Shown here: piece after piece, positions 7,097 to 14,608 of the stretch
Layout of the letters: every line of letters begins with the position of its first letter
Numbering within the stretch: position 1 is the stretch's first letter
NCBI GenBank assembly: GCA_964541075.1
Contig: CAZIPZ010000086.1
Location: 1-16,703 of the forward strand
Reading direction: 5' to 3'
DNA: 16,703 bases
DNA from: CAZIPZ01 sp964541075
GTDB lineage: Bacteria > Acidobacteriota > Terriglobia > 20CM-2-55-15
Notes under the pieces: model-generated
Seen by the model: the letters and a program-made list of their open reading frames with translations, nothing else
Told to the model about the DNA's origin: nothing
The model's database searches: none
Position numbers and translations under genes: made by a program

Positions 7097-7674
7097 ATCC
7101 GAAACTGACCGTACACAACCAAGAACATCTGGATCGCGTTTTCCTGTATGCGTTGCAGACCCTTTCAGTTGAGGAGCATGCCTTAGTCGAAGCGCAGCTC
7201 TCGTCGTGCCCAGATTGCCGCGAAGAATTGAAGACGCTGAGGCCAGTCTTGAGTTCGTTTGCAGGATGGTCCACGGACGTCTTGCGGCCAGCAAGTCCTC
7301 TATGGGATCGACTTGCAGAGCGCATCGCCGAAGAAACAGGGACTCCTCCAGTCACGGCTCCATTGGAAGGATTGCATGCAGCAGAATGGGAAGAAGCGGC
7401 GCCGGGCATACATGTAAGAATACTGGCCAGCGATGAAACAAAAGACAGCGTGAGCATGCTGGTTCGTCTCGACCCCGGAACGAGCTATCCTGGCCACATC
7501 CATGCTGGAATTGAAGAACTTCATCTACTCGACGGCGTTCTCATCGTCGATGATAGAACGCTTTATCCCGGAGATTTCATCCATGCGGAACCGGGAAGCG
7601 CCGACTATCGCGTGTGGAGTGAAACCGGCTGCACTTGCTTCCTGACAACTTCGGTCAAAGATGAACTGCTTTGA
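7093..7674 (+). CDS. ChrR-like anti-sigma factor with cupin sensor domain (193 aa)
   Basis: The N-terminus is an anti-sigma domain of ZAS type (about 8-60) with SSCPDCREEL (C39, C42). The C-terminal domain (about 95-185) is a ChrR-type cupin: GTSYPGHIHAGIEELHLLDG has H135, H137, E141/E142 and H144, and YPGDFIH supplies H164, which together make a metal site. Such proteins hold the cognate ECF sigma inactive until the cupin senses a signal. The normal His of H-x3-C-x2-C (position 35) is Gln here (EAQLSSCPDC), so the zinc site may use H29 or H12 instead, or be weak. It overlaps the sigma gene by 4 bases. There is no membrane segment, so it acts in the cytosol. Confidence 0.9.
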   Translation: MNPKLTVHNQEHLDRVFLYALQTLSVEEHALVEAQLSSCPDCREELKTLRPVLSSFAGWSTDVLRPASPLWDRLAERIAEETGTPPVTAPLEGLHAAEWEEAAPGIHVRILASDETKDSVSMLVRLDPGTSYPGHIHAGIEELHLLDGVLIVDDRTLYPGDFIHAEPGSADYRVWSETGCTCFLTTSVKDELL

Positions 7675-7761
7675 CGCTTTGTATGGAAAGCACACGCCGC
7701 CACTGCATTCGTTGCTTCTCGCCTTCAACTATGGTCTTCCCGAACCACCAGTGGTTTCTAG

Positions 7762-8298
7762 TCACTTTGAAGGTTCCGTCGATCGACCTGGCCGAATGAA
7801 TATCAGCTCTAAGGTAGAGCCGGGCAGCACCTTGGCCCATTGGGCGTGCAATTCCTGAGCTCGATTCCGCACGCTGATCAATTGCGCGTCCGTAAAAAGA
7901 GAGCGATTAGGATCAGGTCCAAGCATTGATTCAATTTGTTCATTGAACTCTTCCGCGGACAGCGGCGCGGCGCCTCCAGAACGCTCGCGGTCGAGGAGCC
8001 CGACAACGTGTTCGGCCAACATAGCGGCCGATGGCGGCTTGCCTCGCGGGCCTTTCCCCGTGGTGTCGGCGATCTCCCAGCCATCCGCGATAAGACCATA
8101 AAACCCGCTTCGGACGTCCAACACTGTTTCGACTGCAAAATGCAGCAGATCATGGTGGGAATAGAATGCGGCGTGTTTTTCGTGACGTTCCCACGTGACA
8201 GAGCCGTCTCGCCGGATGCATCGAAGCGCCACAACCCCGTCAGTCCGCTTCGTCATTTGAACCCGAAGCTCCGGGCTCGCGGTGCTCTCGTCGCCCAT
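7762..8298 (-). CDS. Hypothetical protein, conserved-looking (about 178 aa)
   Basis: The frame is open from 8394, but the first 28 codons are Cys/Arg-rich and unlike a protein start. I chose the ATG at 8298 (MGDESTASPELRV) because GGGAAG lies just before it; ATGs at 8310 and 8307 are alternatives. The protein contains ALRCIRRDGSVTWERHEKHA, HHDLLHFAVETVL, GFYGLIADGWEI, GLLDRERSGG and a C-terminal LHAQWAKVLPG followed by LELIF. The HHDLLHFAVE segment has several His/Asp/Glu residues that could bind metal. There is no signal peptide or membrane segment. I do not assign a named family. It is convergent with the anti-sigma gene (87 bp apart). Confidence 0.65.
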   Translation of the reverse strand: MGDESTASPELRVQMTKRTDGVVALRCIRRDGSVTWERHEKHAAFYSHHDLLHFAVETVLDVRSGFYGLIADGWEIADTTGKGPRGKPPSAAMLAEHVVGLLDRERSGGAAPLSAEEFNEQIESMLGPDPNRSLFTDAQLISVRNRAQELHAQWAKVLPGSTLELIFIRPGRSTEPSK

Positions 8299-8451
8299 GC
8301 TTCCCATCATAAGCCCGATCCATGCGGAGCAAGGACAGGAGAAACATGCCCTAAGGCCGCGGCATTTTTTTTGCGAAGGACGCCATCGGGGCACAGACTT
8401 TAGCGTCGTGGGCGCAATGCCCTATGGTTTTGTGGCAGCTTCACATTGCGT

Positions 8452-8480
8452 TCGACGGATAATTCCCCGCAACATATACT
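8452..8480 (+). promoter_or_regulatory. Candidate housekeeping promoter of the MBL-fold gene
   Basis: TCGACG (4 of 6 to TTGACA), 17-base spacer, TATACT (5 of 6 to TATAAT), 30 bases before the ATG at 8511. Found by eye, so moderate support only. Confidence 0.35.
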
Positions 8481-8510
8481 CTCATCTCAACTCTGATCAC
8501 TGGAGGATCT

Positions 8511-9977
8511 ATGCGTAGAGCCACATTAGCGGCGATTATTGGAGTACTCACGTTAGCCTCCGTTCTTGCCGCACAACAACAGGACGCTTTGCAAAAATCC
8601 GCTGCAGCGCTTGGAGCGTCCACAACCAAGACGCTCCAGTTCACAGGTTCTGGAGCTAACTTTTCTGTTGGACAAAACTTTACCGCCGCCGAGGCTTGGC
8701 CTCGAGTGGAGGTGAAGAGCTATACAGCCTCGATCAACTACGACACGGGGTCGATGCGCCTTGAACTGATCCGCGAAATGGGCCCCGTTATGCCGCGAGG
8801 CGGCGGCGCACCATTCTTCGGGGAACAGCGCCAGACTCAGTTGGTAAGTGGAGACTACGCGTGGAATGTGCCTCCGGCGCCGGCCGGCGCTCCCGCCGCT
8901 GCCGCTCCAGACTCCCAGCCCGAGCGCATGCTGGCCTTGTGGTCCACCCCGCAAGGTTTTGTTAAAGCCGCCATGGCGAACAAGGCGATGGTCCGCGCTG
9001 CACGCGGCGCCTCGGAGGTTTCCTTCTCCGTGGGTGGAAAATACAAGCTGACGGGCATCATCAACCAGCAGGGCCACGTCGAAAAAGTGCAAACATGGTT
9101 TGACCAACCAATCGTCGGAGACATGCTCGTGGAAACCGCCTATACCGGATACAAAGACTTCGGCGGAGTGATGTTTCCTTCCCGTATCCAGCAAACACAG
9201 GACGGTTTTCCGTCTTTGGATCTGGCGATAACCAAAGTGGTTGCTAATCCGGCTGTGGATATCGCAGTGCCGGACAACGTGAAATCCTTCACGCCACCGC
9301 CTGTGCGTGTAGAGGCGAAGGAATTAGCGAAAGGTGTGCACCACCTCATCGGCGGTTCACATCACAGCCTTGCTGTAGAGATGCGTGATCACATCGTGGT
9401 TGTCGATGTTCCGCAGAACGAAGCTCGATCCGCAGCGGTGCTTGCCAAAGCAAAAGAGATCATTCCCGGCAAACCGATCCGTTATGTCGTTACTTCCCAT
9501 CACCATTGGGATCATTTGGGAGGTATACGCGCGGCCATCGACGAAGGTGCAACGATCGTCACTCACCAATCCAACAAAGCCTTCCTGGAGCGCGTCGCCA
9601 AAACGCCGCACACGATCAAGCCGGACCGTCTCGCAAGCTCCAAAAAGTCCGTAAAGATTCAAACGGTGGGCGACAAGGAACAGCTCACGGACGGCAGTCG
9701 CATCATTGAACTGCATCGCCTGATCGGTTATGAACACACCGGAGATATGCTCGTTGTCTATCTTCCAAAGGAAAAGATTCTCGCAGAACCCGACGCGTTT
9801 TCTCCGCCCGCACAAGCTGGCGCACCTCTGGTTCGGACCGCTATCCCTTACGCGAAAGCGCTGTATGACAATATTCAGCGGCTCAAGCTGGATGTTCAGA
9901 CCATAGCGCCTTTTCATGGAAATCGAACCAGCGATATGGCCGAACTTGAGAAAGCATCTGTAGCTTCGTCCAACTGA
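8511..9977 (+). CDS. Secreted MBL-fold metallo-hydrolase (488 aa)
   Basis: GGAGG sits 5-9 bases before the ATG. Residues 1-21 form a signal peptide (MRRATLAAIIGVL, ending VLAAQ), so the protein is periplasmic or secreted. Residues about 25-260 form a beta-rich, LolA-like or outer-membrane-lipoprotein-sorting-like region with a flexible Pro/Ala insert (about 120-140). The metallo-beta-lactamase domain begins near 265: HHHWDH gives the H-x-H-x-D-H zinc motif (H330, H332, D334, H335), with H409 (GYEHTGDM), an acidic AEPDAF segment and H469 (PFHG) as further ligands. This fits a two-zinc hydrolase. Proteins with this layout are common in soil bacteria with unknown substrates; beta-lactamase activity should not be assumed. 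A terminator follows directly. Confidence 0.88.
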   Translation: MRRATLAAIIGVLTLASVLAAQQQDALQKSAAALGASTTKTLQFTGSGANFSVGQNFTAAEAWPRVEVKSYTASINYDTGSMRLELIREMGPVMPRGGGAPFFGEQRQTQLVSGDYAWNVPPAPAGAPAAAAPDSQPERMLALWSTPQGFVKAAMANKAMVRAARGASEVSFSVGGKYKLTGIINQQGHVEKVQTWFDQPIVGDMLVETAYTGYKDFGGVMFPSRIQQTQDGFPSLDLAITKVVANPAVDIAVPDNVKSFTPPPVRVEAKELAKGVHHLIGGSHHSLAVEMRDHIVVVDVPQNEARSAAVLAKAKEIIPGKPIRYVVTSHHHWDHLGGIRAAIDEGATIVTHQSNKAFLERVAKTPHTIKPDRLASSKKSVKIQTVGDKEQLTDGSRIIELHRLIGYEHTGDMLVVYLPKEKILAEPDAFSPPAQAGAPLVRTAIPYAKALYDNIQRLKLDVQTIAPFHGNRTSDMAELEKASVASSN

Positions 9978-9986
9978 CAAAAAGGA

Positions 9987-10015
9987 GGGGCGGCATGGCG
10001 CTGCCCCATCTTTTT
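9987..10015 (+). terminator. Rho-independent terminator after the MBL-fold gene
   Basis: GGGGCGGC (9987-9994), loop ATGGC, GCTGCCCC (10000-10007): an 8-bp GC-rich stem with one G-T pair, followed by ATCTTTTTG. It begins 10 bases after the stop codon. Confidence 0.85.
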
Positions 10016-10209
10016 GCTTCGTCCGGTCCTTGTTAAAGAAAATCGAGCAAGGCGCCGAATAAGTATCAAGAATACCTTCCCCTTGTCCTTACCTTCGCCT
10101 CCCCTTTCCTATAAAAGAGGTAATTATCTGAACGGACGACGCCGATAAGCATCCTGTAGGGCAGCTCCCTGGGAAGAACCGTGGTTGCCGACGGAGGAAA
10201 GAGAAGTAG
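10016..10209 (+). promoter_or_regulatory. Leader region of the EAL/HDOD gene with a TATAAA box
   Basis: TATAAA lies at 10110-10115, with no good -35 box at standard spacing. It would give a 5' UTR of about 90 bases. The leader contains short complementary pieces (AGGG...CCCT at 10158-10170; CCGT...ACGG at 10180-10194). I compared it by eye with c-di-GMP GEMM riboswitches and saw no match. The ribosome site is GGAGGAAAG at 10193-10201. Confidence 0.35.
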
Positions 10210-11475
10210 ATGGATAGAGTTCTATTAAGTCGGCAACCCATTTATCGAGGGGACATGACCGTTCTCGGATATGAATTGCTATTTCGAGACGGCGACTCTG
10301 ACCGGGCCAGCTTCCGTGATGAGGACGAGGCGACAGCACAGGTGATCGTCAACACCTTCATGGAAATCGGCTTACAGGAGATGGTGGGGCCTCACTTGGC
10401 ATTTATTAACGTCGCTCGAAAGTTCGTGATGAGCGACTTTTGCGAAGCCCTTCCTTCCGACCGCGTCGTACTGGAACTTCTACAACCGGAGGAACTGGAT
10501 CCGGACTTTCTGAAACGGCTCTCGCAGCTTGTGTCCAGCGGATACAAGATTGCGGTTGACGAATTCGCACTGGACCAAAAGTTCCGCGCGCTTCTGGACA
10601 TGGCTTATCTCGTCAAATTCGACATGTTGCCGAACGACCGTGACCGGATTCACCGTGGTCTTGCCAAGCTTGAAGGACTGGGCGTTAAGCGCGCGGCCGA
10701 AAGAGTGGAGTCCACGGAACAGTTTCGTTTCTGCAAGATGGTCGACTTCGACTATCTGCAAGGCTACTTCTTCTGCCGTCCAGAATTCGTCCGATCCGCC
10801 AGGCTGCCGCTGAGCCGGCTGATGACTCTTCGCCTGATCGGAAAGCTCAACGACCCGAATGTCGGCATCAATGAACTTGAAGAAGCCATTCGCCAGGATC
10901 TGTCTCTGAGTTACAAGCTCCTGCGGTATGTCAGTTCTGCAGGCTGCGCCGTGCGGGGACAAGTGCGCTCTATTCGTCACGCCGCGGTGCTGACAGGAAT
11001 GGAACGTTTGAGAATCTGGGCCAGCCTGATCCTTTTTTCCGGAATTGAAGAGAAGCTTCGGGAATTGACCGTCACCGCCGTCGTTCGCGCCCGAATGTGC
11101 GAGAAACTTGCGGAATCGCTGCAACTCAACCAGCCGGACCGTTTTTTCATTGTCGGATTGTTTTCGGTCCTGGAAGCAATGCTGGACCGGCCGATGGAGG
11201 AAATCTTAAAAGATCTCCACCTGGCGCCAGACATAAATGATGCCCTGCTGTATCAAAAGGGCGCGCTTGGATCCGTTCTGGATTGTGTGCTGGCCTACGA
11301 AAAACGAGACTGGAACAACGTGCGATGCGGCGCTCTGGATCAGGAAGCCATCCGTAGCGCTTACGTGAAGTCCATGGCATGGTCCATCCGAACACTAAAT
11401 GGATTTTCCGACGCAATCGCAGCAGACGCGGTCAAACGGGAAAATTCCAAACATATCCTTGTGAAGAGTTCGTAA
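10210..11475 (+). CDS. YuxH-like EAL/HDOD signalling protein (421 aa)
   Basis: The N-terminus is a degenerate EAL domain (about 5-195): LSRQPIYRGDMTVLGYELLFRD is the typical opening, with ELL in place of EAL, and AVDEFAL stands where active enzymes have DDFGTG. FCKMVDFDYLQGYFFCRP closes the fold. The C-terminal HDOD domain (about 200-395) contains LEEAIRQDLSLSYKLLRYV and SIRHAAVLTGMERLRIW. Such proteins usually lack phosphodiesterase activity and act in motility or regulatory signalling by binding partners. Their exact role varies between species. There is no membrane segment. The gene stands alone and converges on the molybdopterin gene, with which it shares a terminator. Confidence 0.9.
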   Translation: MDRVLLSRQPIYRGDMTVLGYELLFRDGDSDRASFRDEDEATAQVIVNTFMEIGLQEMVGPHLAFINVARKFVMSDFCEALPSDRVVLELLQPEELDPDFLKRLSQLVSSGYKIAVDEFALDQKFRALLDMAYLVKFDMLPNDRDRIHRGLAKLEGLGVKRAAERVESTEQFRFCKMVDFDYLQGYFFCRPEFVRSARLPLSRLMTLRLIGKLNDPNVGINELEEAIRQDLSLSYKLLRYVSSAGCAVRGQVRSIRHAAVLTGMERLRIWASLILFSGIEEKLRELTVTAVVRARMCEKLAESLQLNQPDRFFIVGLFSVLEAMLDRPMEEILKDLHLAPDINDALLYQKGALGSVLDCVLAYEKRDWNNVRCGALDQEAIRSAYVKSMAWSIRTLNGFSDAIAADAVKRENSKHILVKSS

Positions 11476-11482
11476 AACAGAC

Positions 11483-11537
11483 GCAAAAGAAAAAGACCCC
11501 AATTCTTGCTGCGCCGTGATTGGGGTCTGTCTTTTGC
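11483..11537. terminator. Long bidirectional terminator between convergent genes
   Basis: Outer arms GCAAAAG/CTTTTGC and inner arms GACCCCAAT (11495-11503) and ATTGGGGTC (11519-11527) around a 15-base loop. On the minus strand the stem is followed by TTTTTCTTTT, a strong T-tract for the molybdopterin gene that ends at 11551. On the plus strand the tail TGTCTTTTGC is weaker but serves the EAL/HDOD gene. Confidence 0.85.
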
Positions 11538-11550
11538 ACTTGTCCCCCAT

Positions 11551-12273
11551 TCACGCAGGCAAAGGCGGCATAGGGAGGCTGGGAGTTCCAAACATGATTT
11601 CGGTAATTGCCTTGATGCTGCGGTTACCATACCTGAAGGGGACGACCAAGCGAAGCGGCGCTCCGTGCTTCGGAGGAATCGGCTCATCGTTCATCAGCCA
11701 CGCCAGCATGACCTGAGGATGCCTTAATGTCGCCATCGGTTCGTCCACGTAATGTCGGTCCGAGGCAATCAAGCGGCAATAGTGAACACCTTGAACCAGG
11801 CCGAGCATGTCCGCAAAATCGCTGAACTTGATGCCTGTCCACTTCACGATTCCACGAGGATTTGCCGCGCCGCATTGAAGCAGATATACCTTCGACACCT
11901 TCGGCAGTTTTTCGAGATCTGAAAACCGCAGTGTGCCCGCCAGCTTTCCGAGACCGCGCGTGTCCACCTTAATCTTCATTTTCTTGTAATCGAACTCGAT
12001 TTCAGGAGTCTTCCGATCCTGAGTGCGCCACATCAGCGGATCCGTAATAAGGCCGGCCGCGCTCGCGGGATGCTCCGGCGCTGAACCATCCGGATTAAGT
12101 GGAAGCGAAGCAGGAAAACCCTCGCGCAACGGCCTCTCTACGAGAGTCTCGGGCCACGGCGCTTGCTGCGGAGTATTCTGGGCTTGAAGGTCCTTGCGCG
12201 TCAGCATCCCCAGGGACAGCCCTGCCAACGTCGAACCTGAAATGCGAAGAGCGTCACGCCGCGAAATAGTCAT
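11551..12273 (-). CDS. Tat-exported molybdopterin-dependent oxidoreductase, sulfite-oxidase fold (240 aa)
   Basis: GAGGTG lies about 7 bases before the ATG at 12273. The N-terminus is a twin-arginine signal (MTISRRDALRISG, then a hydrophobic stretch to about 25), so the protein is folded with cofactor and exported to the periplasm. The oxidoreductase molybdopterin-binding domain follows: FSDLEKLPKV, LLQCGAANPRG with C134 as the likely Mo ligand, VKWTGIKFSDF, and GAPLRLVVPFRYGNRSIKAI near the end. It lacks the C-terminal dimerisation domain of full sulfite oxidases, resembling the smaller YedY/MsrP-like group. No heme partner or membrane subunit is adjacent, so the electron acceptor is unknown, as is the substrate. 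Confidence 0.88.
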   Translation of the reverse strand: MTISRRDALRISGSTLAGLSLGMLTRKDLQAQNTPQQAPWPETLVERPLREGFPASLPLNPDGSAPEHPASAAGLITDPLMWRTQDRKTPEIEFDYKKMKIKVDTRGLGKLAGTLRFSDLEKLPKVSKVYLLQCGAANPRGIVKWTGIKFSDFADMLGLVQGVHYCRLIASDRHYVDEPMATLRHPQVMLAWLMNDEPIPPKHGAPLRLVVPFRYGNRSIKAITEIMFGTPSLPMPPLPA

Positions 12274-12518
12274 TGCTACACCTCACTAAGGTTAGGTCGA
12301 TCGAAAAAATCAAAGGGTAAATTTGAGCTGACGCTATCATGAAGCGAGATAGAGATCCAGCATCCTGTCTCCGAAATCTTCGCCTTCGGATTGTGTAGAA
12401 GGTCTCTTCCAAGAACGTAACAAAAACTTTCAAGTACAGGCCGGGATCGAAAGAGCATTTTGTTTATAGAAACAAGCTAAGTCGCGCGGCGTCAGCCCAA
12501 CACGTTGAACCCTTCGCG

Positions 12519-12535
12519 TTGGCCCTGAGCGTGCA
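12519..12535 (+). promoter_or_regulatory. Candidate sigma-54 promoter of the large PEP-CTERM gene
   Basis: TTGGCCCTGAGCGTGCA matches the -24/-12 pattern YTGGCACG-N4-TTGCW, with GG at 12521-12522 and GC at 12533-12534, exactly 10 bases apart. A start site near 12546 would leave a short leader containing the AAGGAGGGG ribosome site (12553-12561). It overlaps a 12-bp palindrome AGCGTGCACGCT (12528-12539). Confidence 0.5.
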
Positions 12536-12565
12536 CGCTGCAACTCAGCCCAAGGAGGGGTCTTC

Positions 12566-13279
12566 ATGCGGAAGTCGATTTTCCTGCTGCTCTTCGTTCT
12601 TGCCAACGCCGCCTATGCATCAGCGAATACTGTTACATTGCGATTCATAAACGTTGGTCCCGGTTACAACGATTCTTCCTATTACGTCTATCCGTACAAC
12701 TTTTCCATAAACAGTTCGAGTTCGCTGGTTTCGCTGATCTGCGACGACTTCATGGATGACATTTTTCTTGGAGAGTCGTGGCGCGCAGATGTGTTCAGCA
12801 TCGGAGACGTTCTGGCCGGAAATGGACAAATGCATTTGTCCAACAACTCTTTGGCTGCTCAGAATGGTCAGACGCGAAGTGAAGCGTACATGGAAGCAGC
12901 GTACCTGTATAAGAAGCTGGTCTCAGAGCCCCTCACTCCAAGCAGCGCAGTAAATATCAACCACACGATCTGGGCGCTTTTTTCGAACACACCTTTCTCC
13001 AGCGACGCAAACGTTCTATCACTCTTTTCCGAAGCCACGACAAACACGGCCGGTCTTTCTGTAACAGACGCTCAAGCGCGGTTTGGAGACGTCGTCTTCT
13101 ATACACCAATCGACGGCACCCAAAGTCCAACGCAGTATCTAAGCTTTCGGCCCCAGGAAATGATCGGTACACAGGTTCCTGAACCGGCAACAATGGTCCT
13201 TCTTGCCTTAGGTTTGATTGCGTTGAGTTCTATCGTGCGTTCGAATCGGCACGAATTGGAGCGAAGGCGAGCGGCATAG
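12566..13279 (+). CDS. PEP-CTERM sorting domain protein (237 aa)
   Basis: AAGGAGGGG precedes the ATG by about 5 bases. Residues 1-20 are a signal peptide (MRKSIFLLLFVLANAAYASA). The mature region is Ser/Asn/Tyr-rich and contains LICDDFMDDI...GESWRA, a pattern often seen in PEP-CTERM proteins of soil bacteria. The C-terminus has VPEPAT (PEP starting at 205), a hydrophobic segment MVLLALGLIALSSIV and an Arg-rich tail. This is the tripartite PEP-CTERM signal, recognised by an exosortase (EpsH/XrtA type), after which the protein is processed and sent to the surface or matrix. No exosortase gene is in the window. The adhesive or matrix role is inferred from the class. Confidence 0.88.
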   Translation: MRKSIFLLLFVLANAAYASANTVTLRFINVGPGYNDSSYYVYPYNFSINSSSSLVSLICDDFMDDIFLGESWRADVFSIGDVLAGNGQMHLSNNSLAAQNGQTRSEAYMEAAYLYKKLVSEPLTPSSAVNINHTIWALFSNTPFSSDANVLSLFSEATTNTAGLSVTDAQARFGDVVFYTPIDGTQSPTQYLSFRPQEMIGTQVPEPATMVLLALGLIALSSIVRSNRHELERRRAA

Positions 13280-13515
13280 GAAAGAAATGAACAAGGTGAG
13301 CCGTCAATTCTGCGGTCTCGCGTCGGAAAGTCTTACACAGCATATATAAAAACGTGTATTTGTCGTGAGAACACCCCTATCAAGGGATTGCGAGAATGAG
13401 CGTCGACTGAATTCACATCAACTGTAAAGAAAGTTTACGACAGCAACTTGCACAACCACTTCGATCACGCGACCTTTGTTCCTCTGTTTCAGCGACTTAA
13501 CTTCAGCTGACCTCC

Positions 13516-13532
13516 ATGGCGCGAGAAATGCT
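13516..13532 (+). promoter_or_regulatory. Candidate sigma-54 promoter of the mini PEP-CTERM gene
   Basis: ATGGCGCGAGAAATGCT matches the -24/-12 pattern, with GG at 13518-13519 and GC at 13530-13531, 10 bases apart. A start site near 13543 would give a 30-base leader with AGGAG (13562-13566) before the ATG at 13573. Confidence 0.5.
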
Positions 13533-13572
13533 ACCTATTTCTCAGTCATTGTAAGCGAGCTAGGAGTTTAGA

Positions 13573-13746
13573 ATGAAAGCGCTCATGGCTTTGGCGTCGA
13601 TGTTTATTGCGACCGGAGTCTTTGCCCAGTCTCCTCCCTGGGTTCCCACGAACAACGTACCGGAACCTGCATCCATTGGATTGCTTCTCGTAGGGGTCGG
13701 CGGCCTCGGCATCATGGCTGCCCGGCGGAAAAATCAGAGTAAGTAA
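13573..13746 (+). CDS. Miniature PEP-CTERM protein (57 aa)
   Basis: The frame reads MKALMALASMFIATGVFAQS, then PPWVPTNNVPEPASIGLLL, VGVGGLGIMAARRKNQSK. AGGAG lies 7 bases before the ATG. Residues 1-18 are a signal peptide with a clean VFA-Q cleavage site. Residues 30-57 are a complete PEP-CTERM signal: VPEPAS, a hydrophobic Gly-rich helix and an Arg/Lys tail (RRKNQSK). Only about 11 residues (QSPPWVPTNNV) lie between the two signals, so the processed product would be a short peptide. It sits 293 bp downstream of the ordinary PEP-CTERM gene and appears to have its own promoter of the same kind. Its length is far below that usual for the class. Confidence 0.8.
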   Translation: MKALMALASMFIATGVFAQSPPWVPTNNVPEPASIGLLLVGVGGLGIMAARRKNQSK

Positions 13747-13790
13747 CGAAGGCGTTCGGCGCATCTGATCCGCTCGCCGCACTGTTTCTC

Positions 13791-14480
13791 TCACGACGCG
13801 AGATTCTTCTTAAGGAAAGCCATTGTTCGCTGCCAAGCAATCTCTGCCGAACTAGCATCGTATTTCGCCGGAATCGGGACGTTAACGAGGGTCTCGTTGG
13901 CAAAAGCATGCTGAGCGGTGTAACGGTAGAACTCGTACTCCACACCTGCCTGCCTGAGCTTGGCCTCAAGTGCATCCACCTGCTCGATTTTGAAAAAGGC
14001 ATCTTCAGTCGCCCAATGCCCCATGATCGGAATTCTGATTCTTCCTGCGTCGACATAATCTAGCGGCGGGAAACCATACCAAATCACAGCCGCATCGGCT
14101 TCAGGAACATTGACAGCAGTCAGCATCGTTAATGCTCCACCCATGCAAAAACCCGTAACGCTGACCTTGGGACTGCTCCGTTTCAGAAATTGAATCGCGC
14201 CTCGCACATCCTGTCCGGCGGCATCAGCAAAGTCGAGATTGTTCATCAGGTGTTCTGCCTCCTTCGCATTTAAACCGAGTTCGCCGCGATAAAGATCAGG
14301 TACGAGCACCCGGTATCCTGCAGATGCAAGTCGGTCCGCGACTCCTTTGATCTGATCGTTCAGTCCCCACCATTCCTGAATGACAACGACTCCCGGCGCC
14401 TCCTCCCCCGCCGCCGGCTCAACGTAGTAGCCTGAGCATTCTTTTCCATCGGGTCGTTTGAAATTGATCATCTGGTTCAT
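13791..14480 (-). CDS. Dienelactone hydrolase family protein (229 aa)
   Basis: The ATG at 14480 is preceded by AAGGAGCGCAACACA, a good ribosome site. The frame is open 38 codons further upstream, but that part has no ribosome site. The alpha/beta hydrolase has the dienelactone hydrolase layout: VVVIQEWWGL (E36), nucleophile GFCMGG with C112, HWATEDAFF with D160 and TAQHAFAN with H191, a Cys-His-Asp triad. There is no signal peptide, so the enzyme is cytosolic. Such enzymes open lactone rings of chlorocatechol breakdown or act as general esterases; no aromatic pathway genes are near, so the substrate is open. The gene converges on the mini PEP-CTERM gene 44 bp away. Confidence 0.92.
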   Translation of the reverse strand: MNQMINFKRPDGKECSGYYVEPAAGEEAPGVVVIQEWWGLNDQIKGVADRLASAGYRVLVPDLYRGELGLNAKEAEHLMNNLDFADAAGQDVRGAIQFLKRSSPKVSVTGFCMGGALTMLTAVNVPEADAAVIWYGFPPLDYVDAGRIRIPIMGHWATEDAFFKIEQVDALEAKLRQAGVEYEFYRYTAQHAFANETLVNVPIPAKYDASSAEIAWQRTMAFLKKNLAS

Positions 14481-14608
14481 TGTGTTGCGCTCCTTGTGTT
14501 GTGCCGGCAAAATGATTTTCCAGCCAAATTGACGGTTCAAAGCCGTGGCGCCGAACATACCAAATGCATCGCGAACCTTCTGAACTGACCTCACGGCTTA
14601 GGAAAGTG

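Noticed and set aside
7743..7756. AACCAC-CA-GTGGTT inverted repeat as a terminator between convergent genes
   Set aside because: Loop is too small unless two pairs open, the stem is weak, and no T-tract follows on either strand.
8299..8394. N-terminal extension of the hypothetical protein to 8394
   Set aside because: The 28-32 extra codons are Cys/Arg/Trp-rich and lack a ribosome site; the start near 8298 looks better.
8553..9194. 213-codon minus-strand frame opposite the MBL-fold gene
   Set aside because: Shadow of a strongly supported plus-strand gene; His/Arg/Gly-rich composition with no domain.
10116..10209. c-di-GMP (GEMM) riboswitch before the EAL/HDOD gene
   Set aside because: The conserved GEMM core pieces (CACAGGGCAAACC-like and GCAAAGCC-like) are not present.
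12276..12458. Minus-strand 60-codon frame upstream of the molybdopterin gene
   Set aside because: No ribosome site and no familiar motif. It ends 3 bases before the molybdopterin start codon and overlies that gene's own leader and ribosome site.
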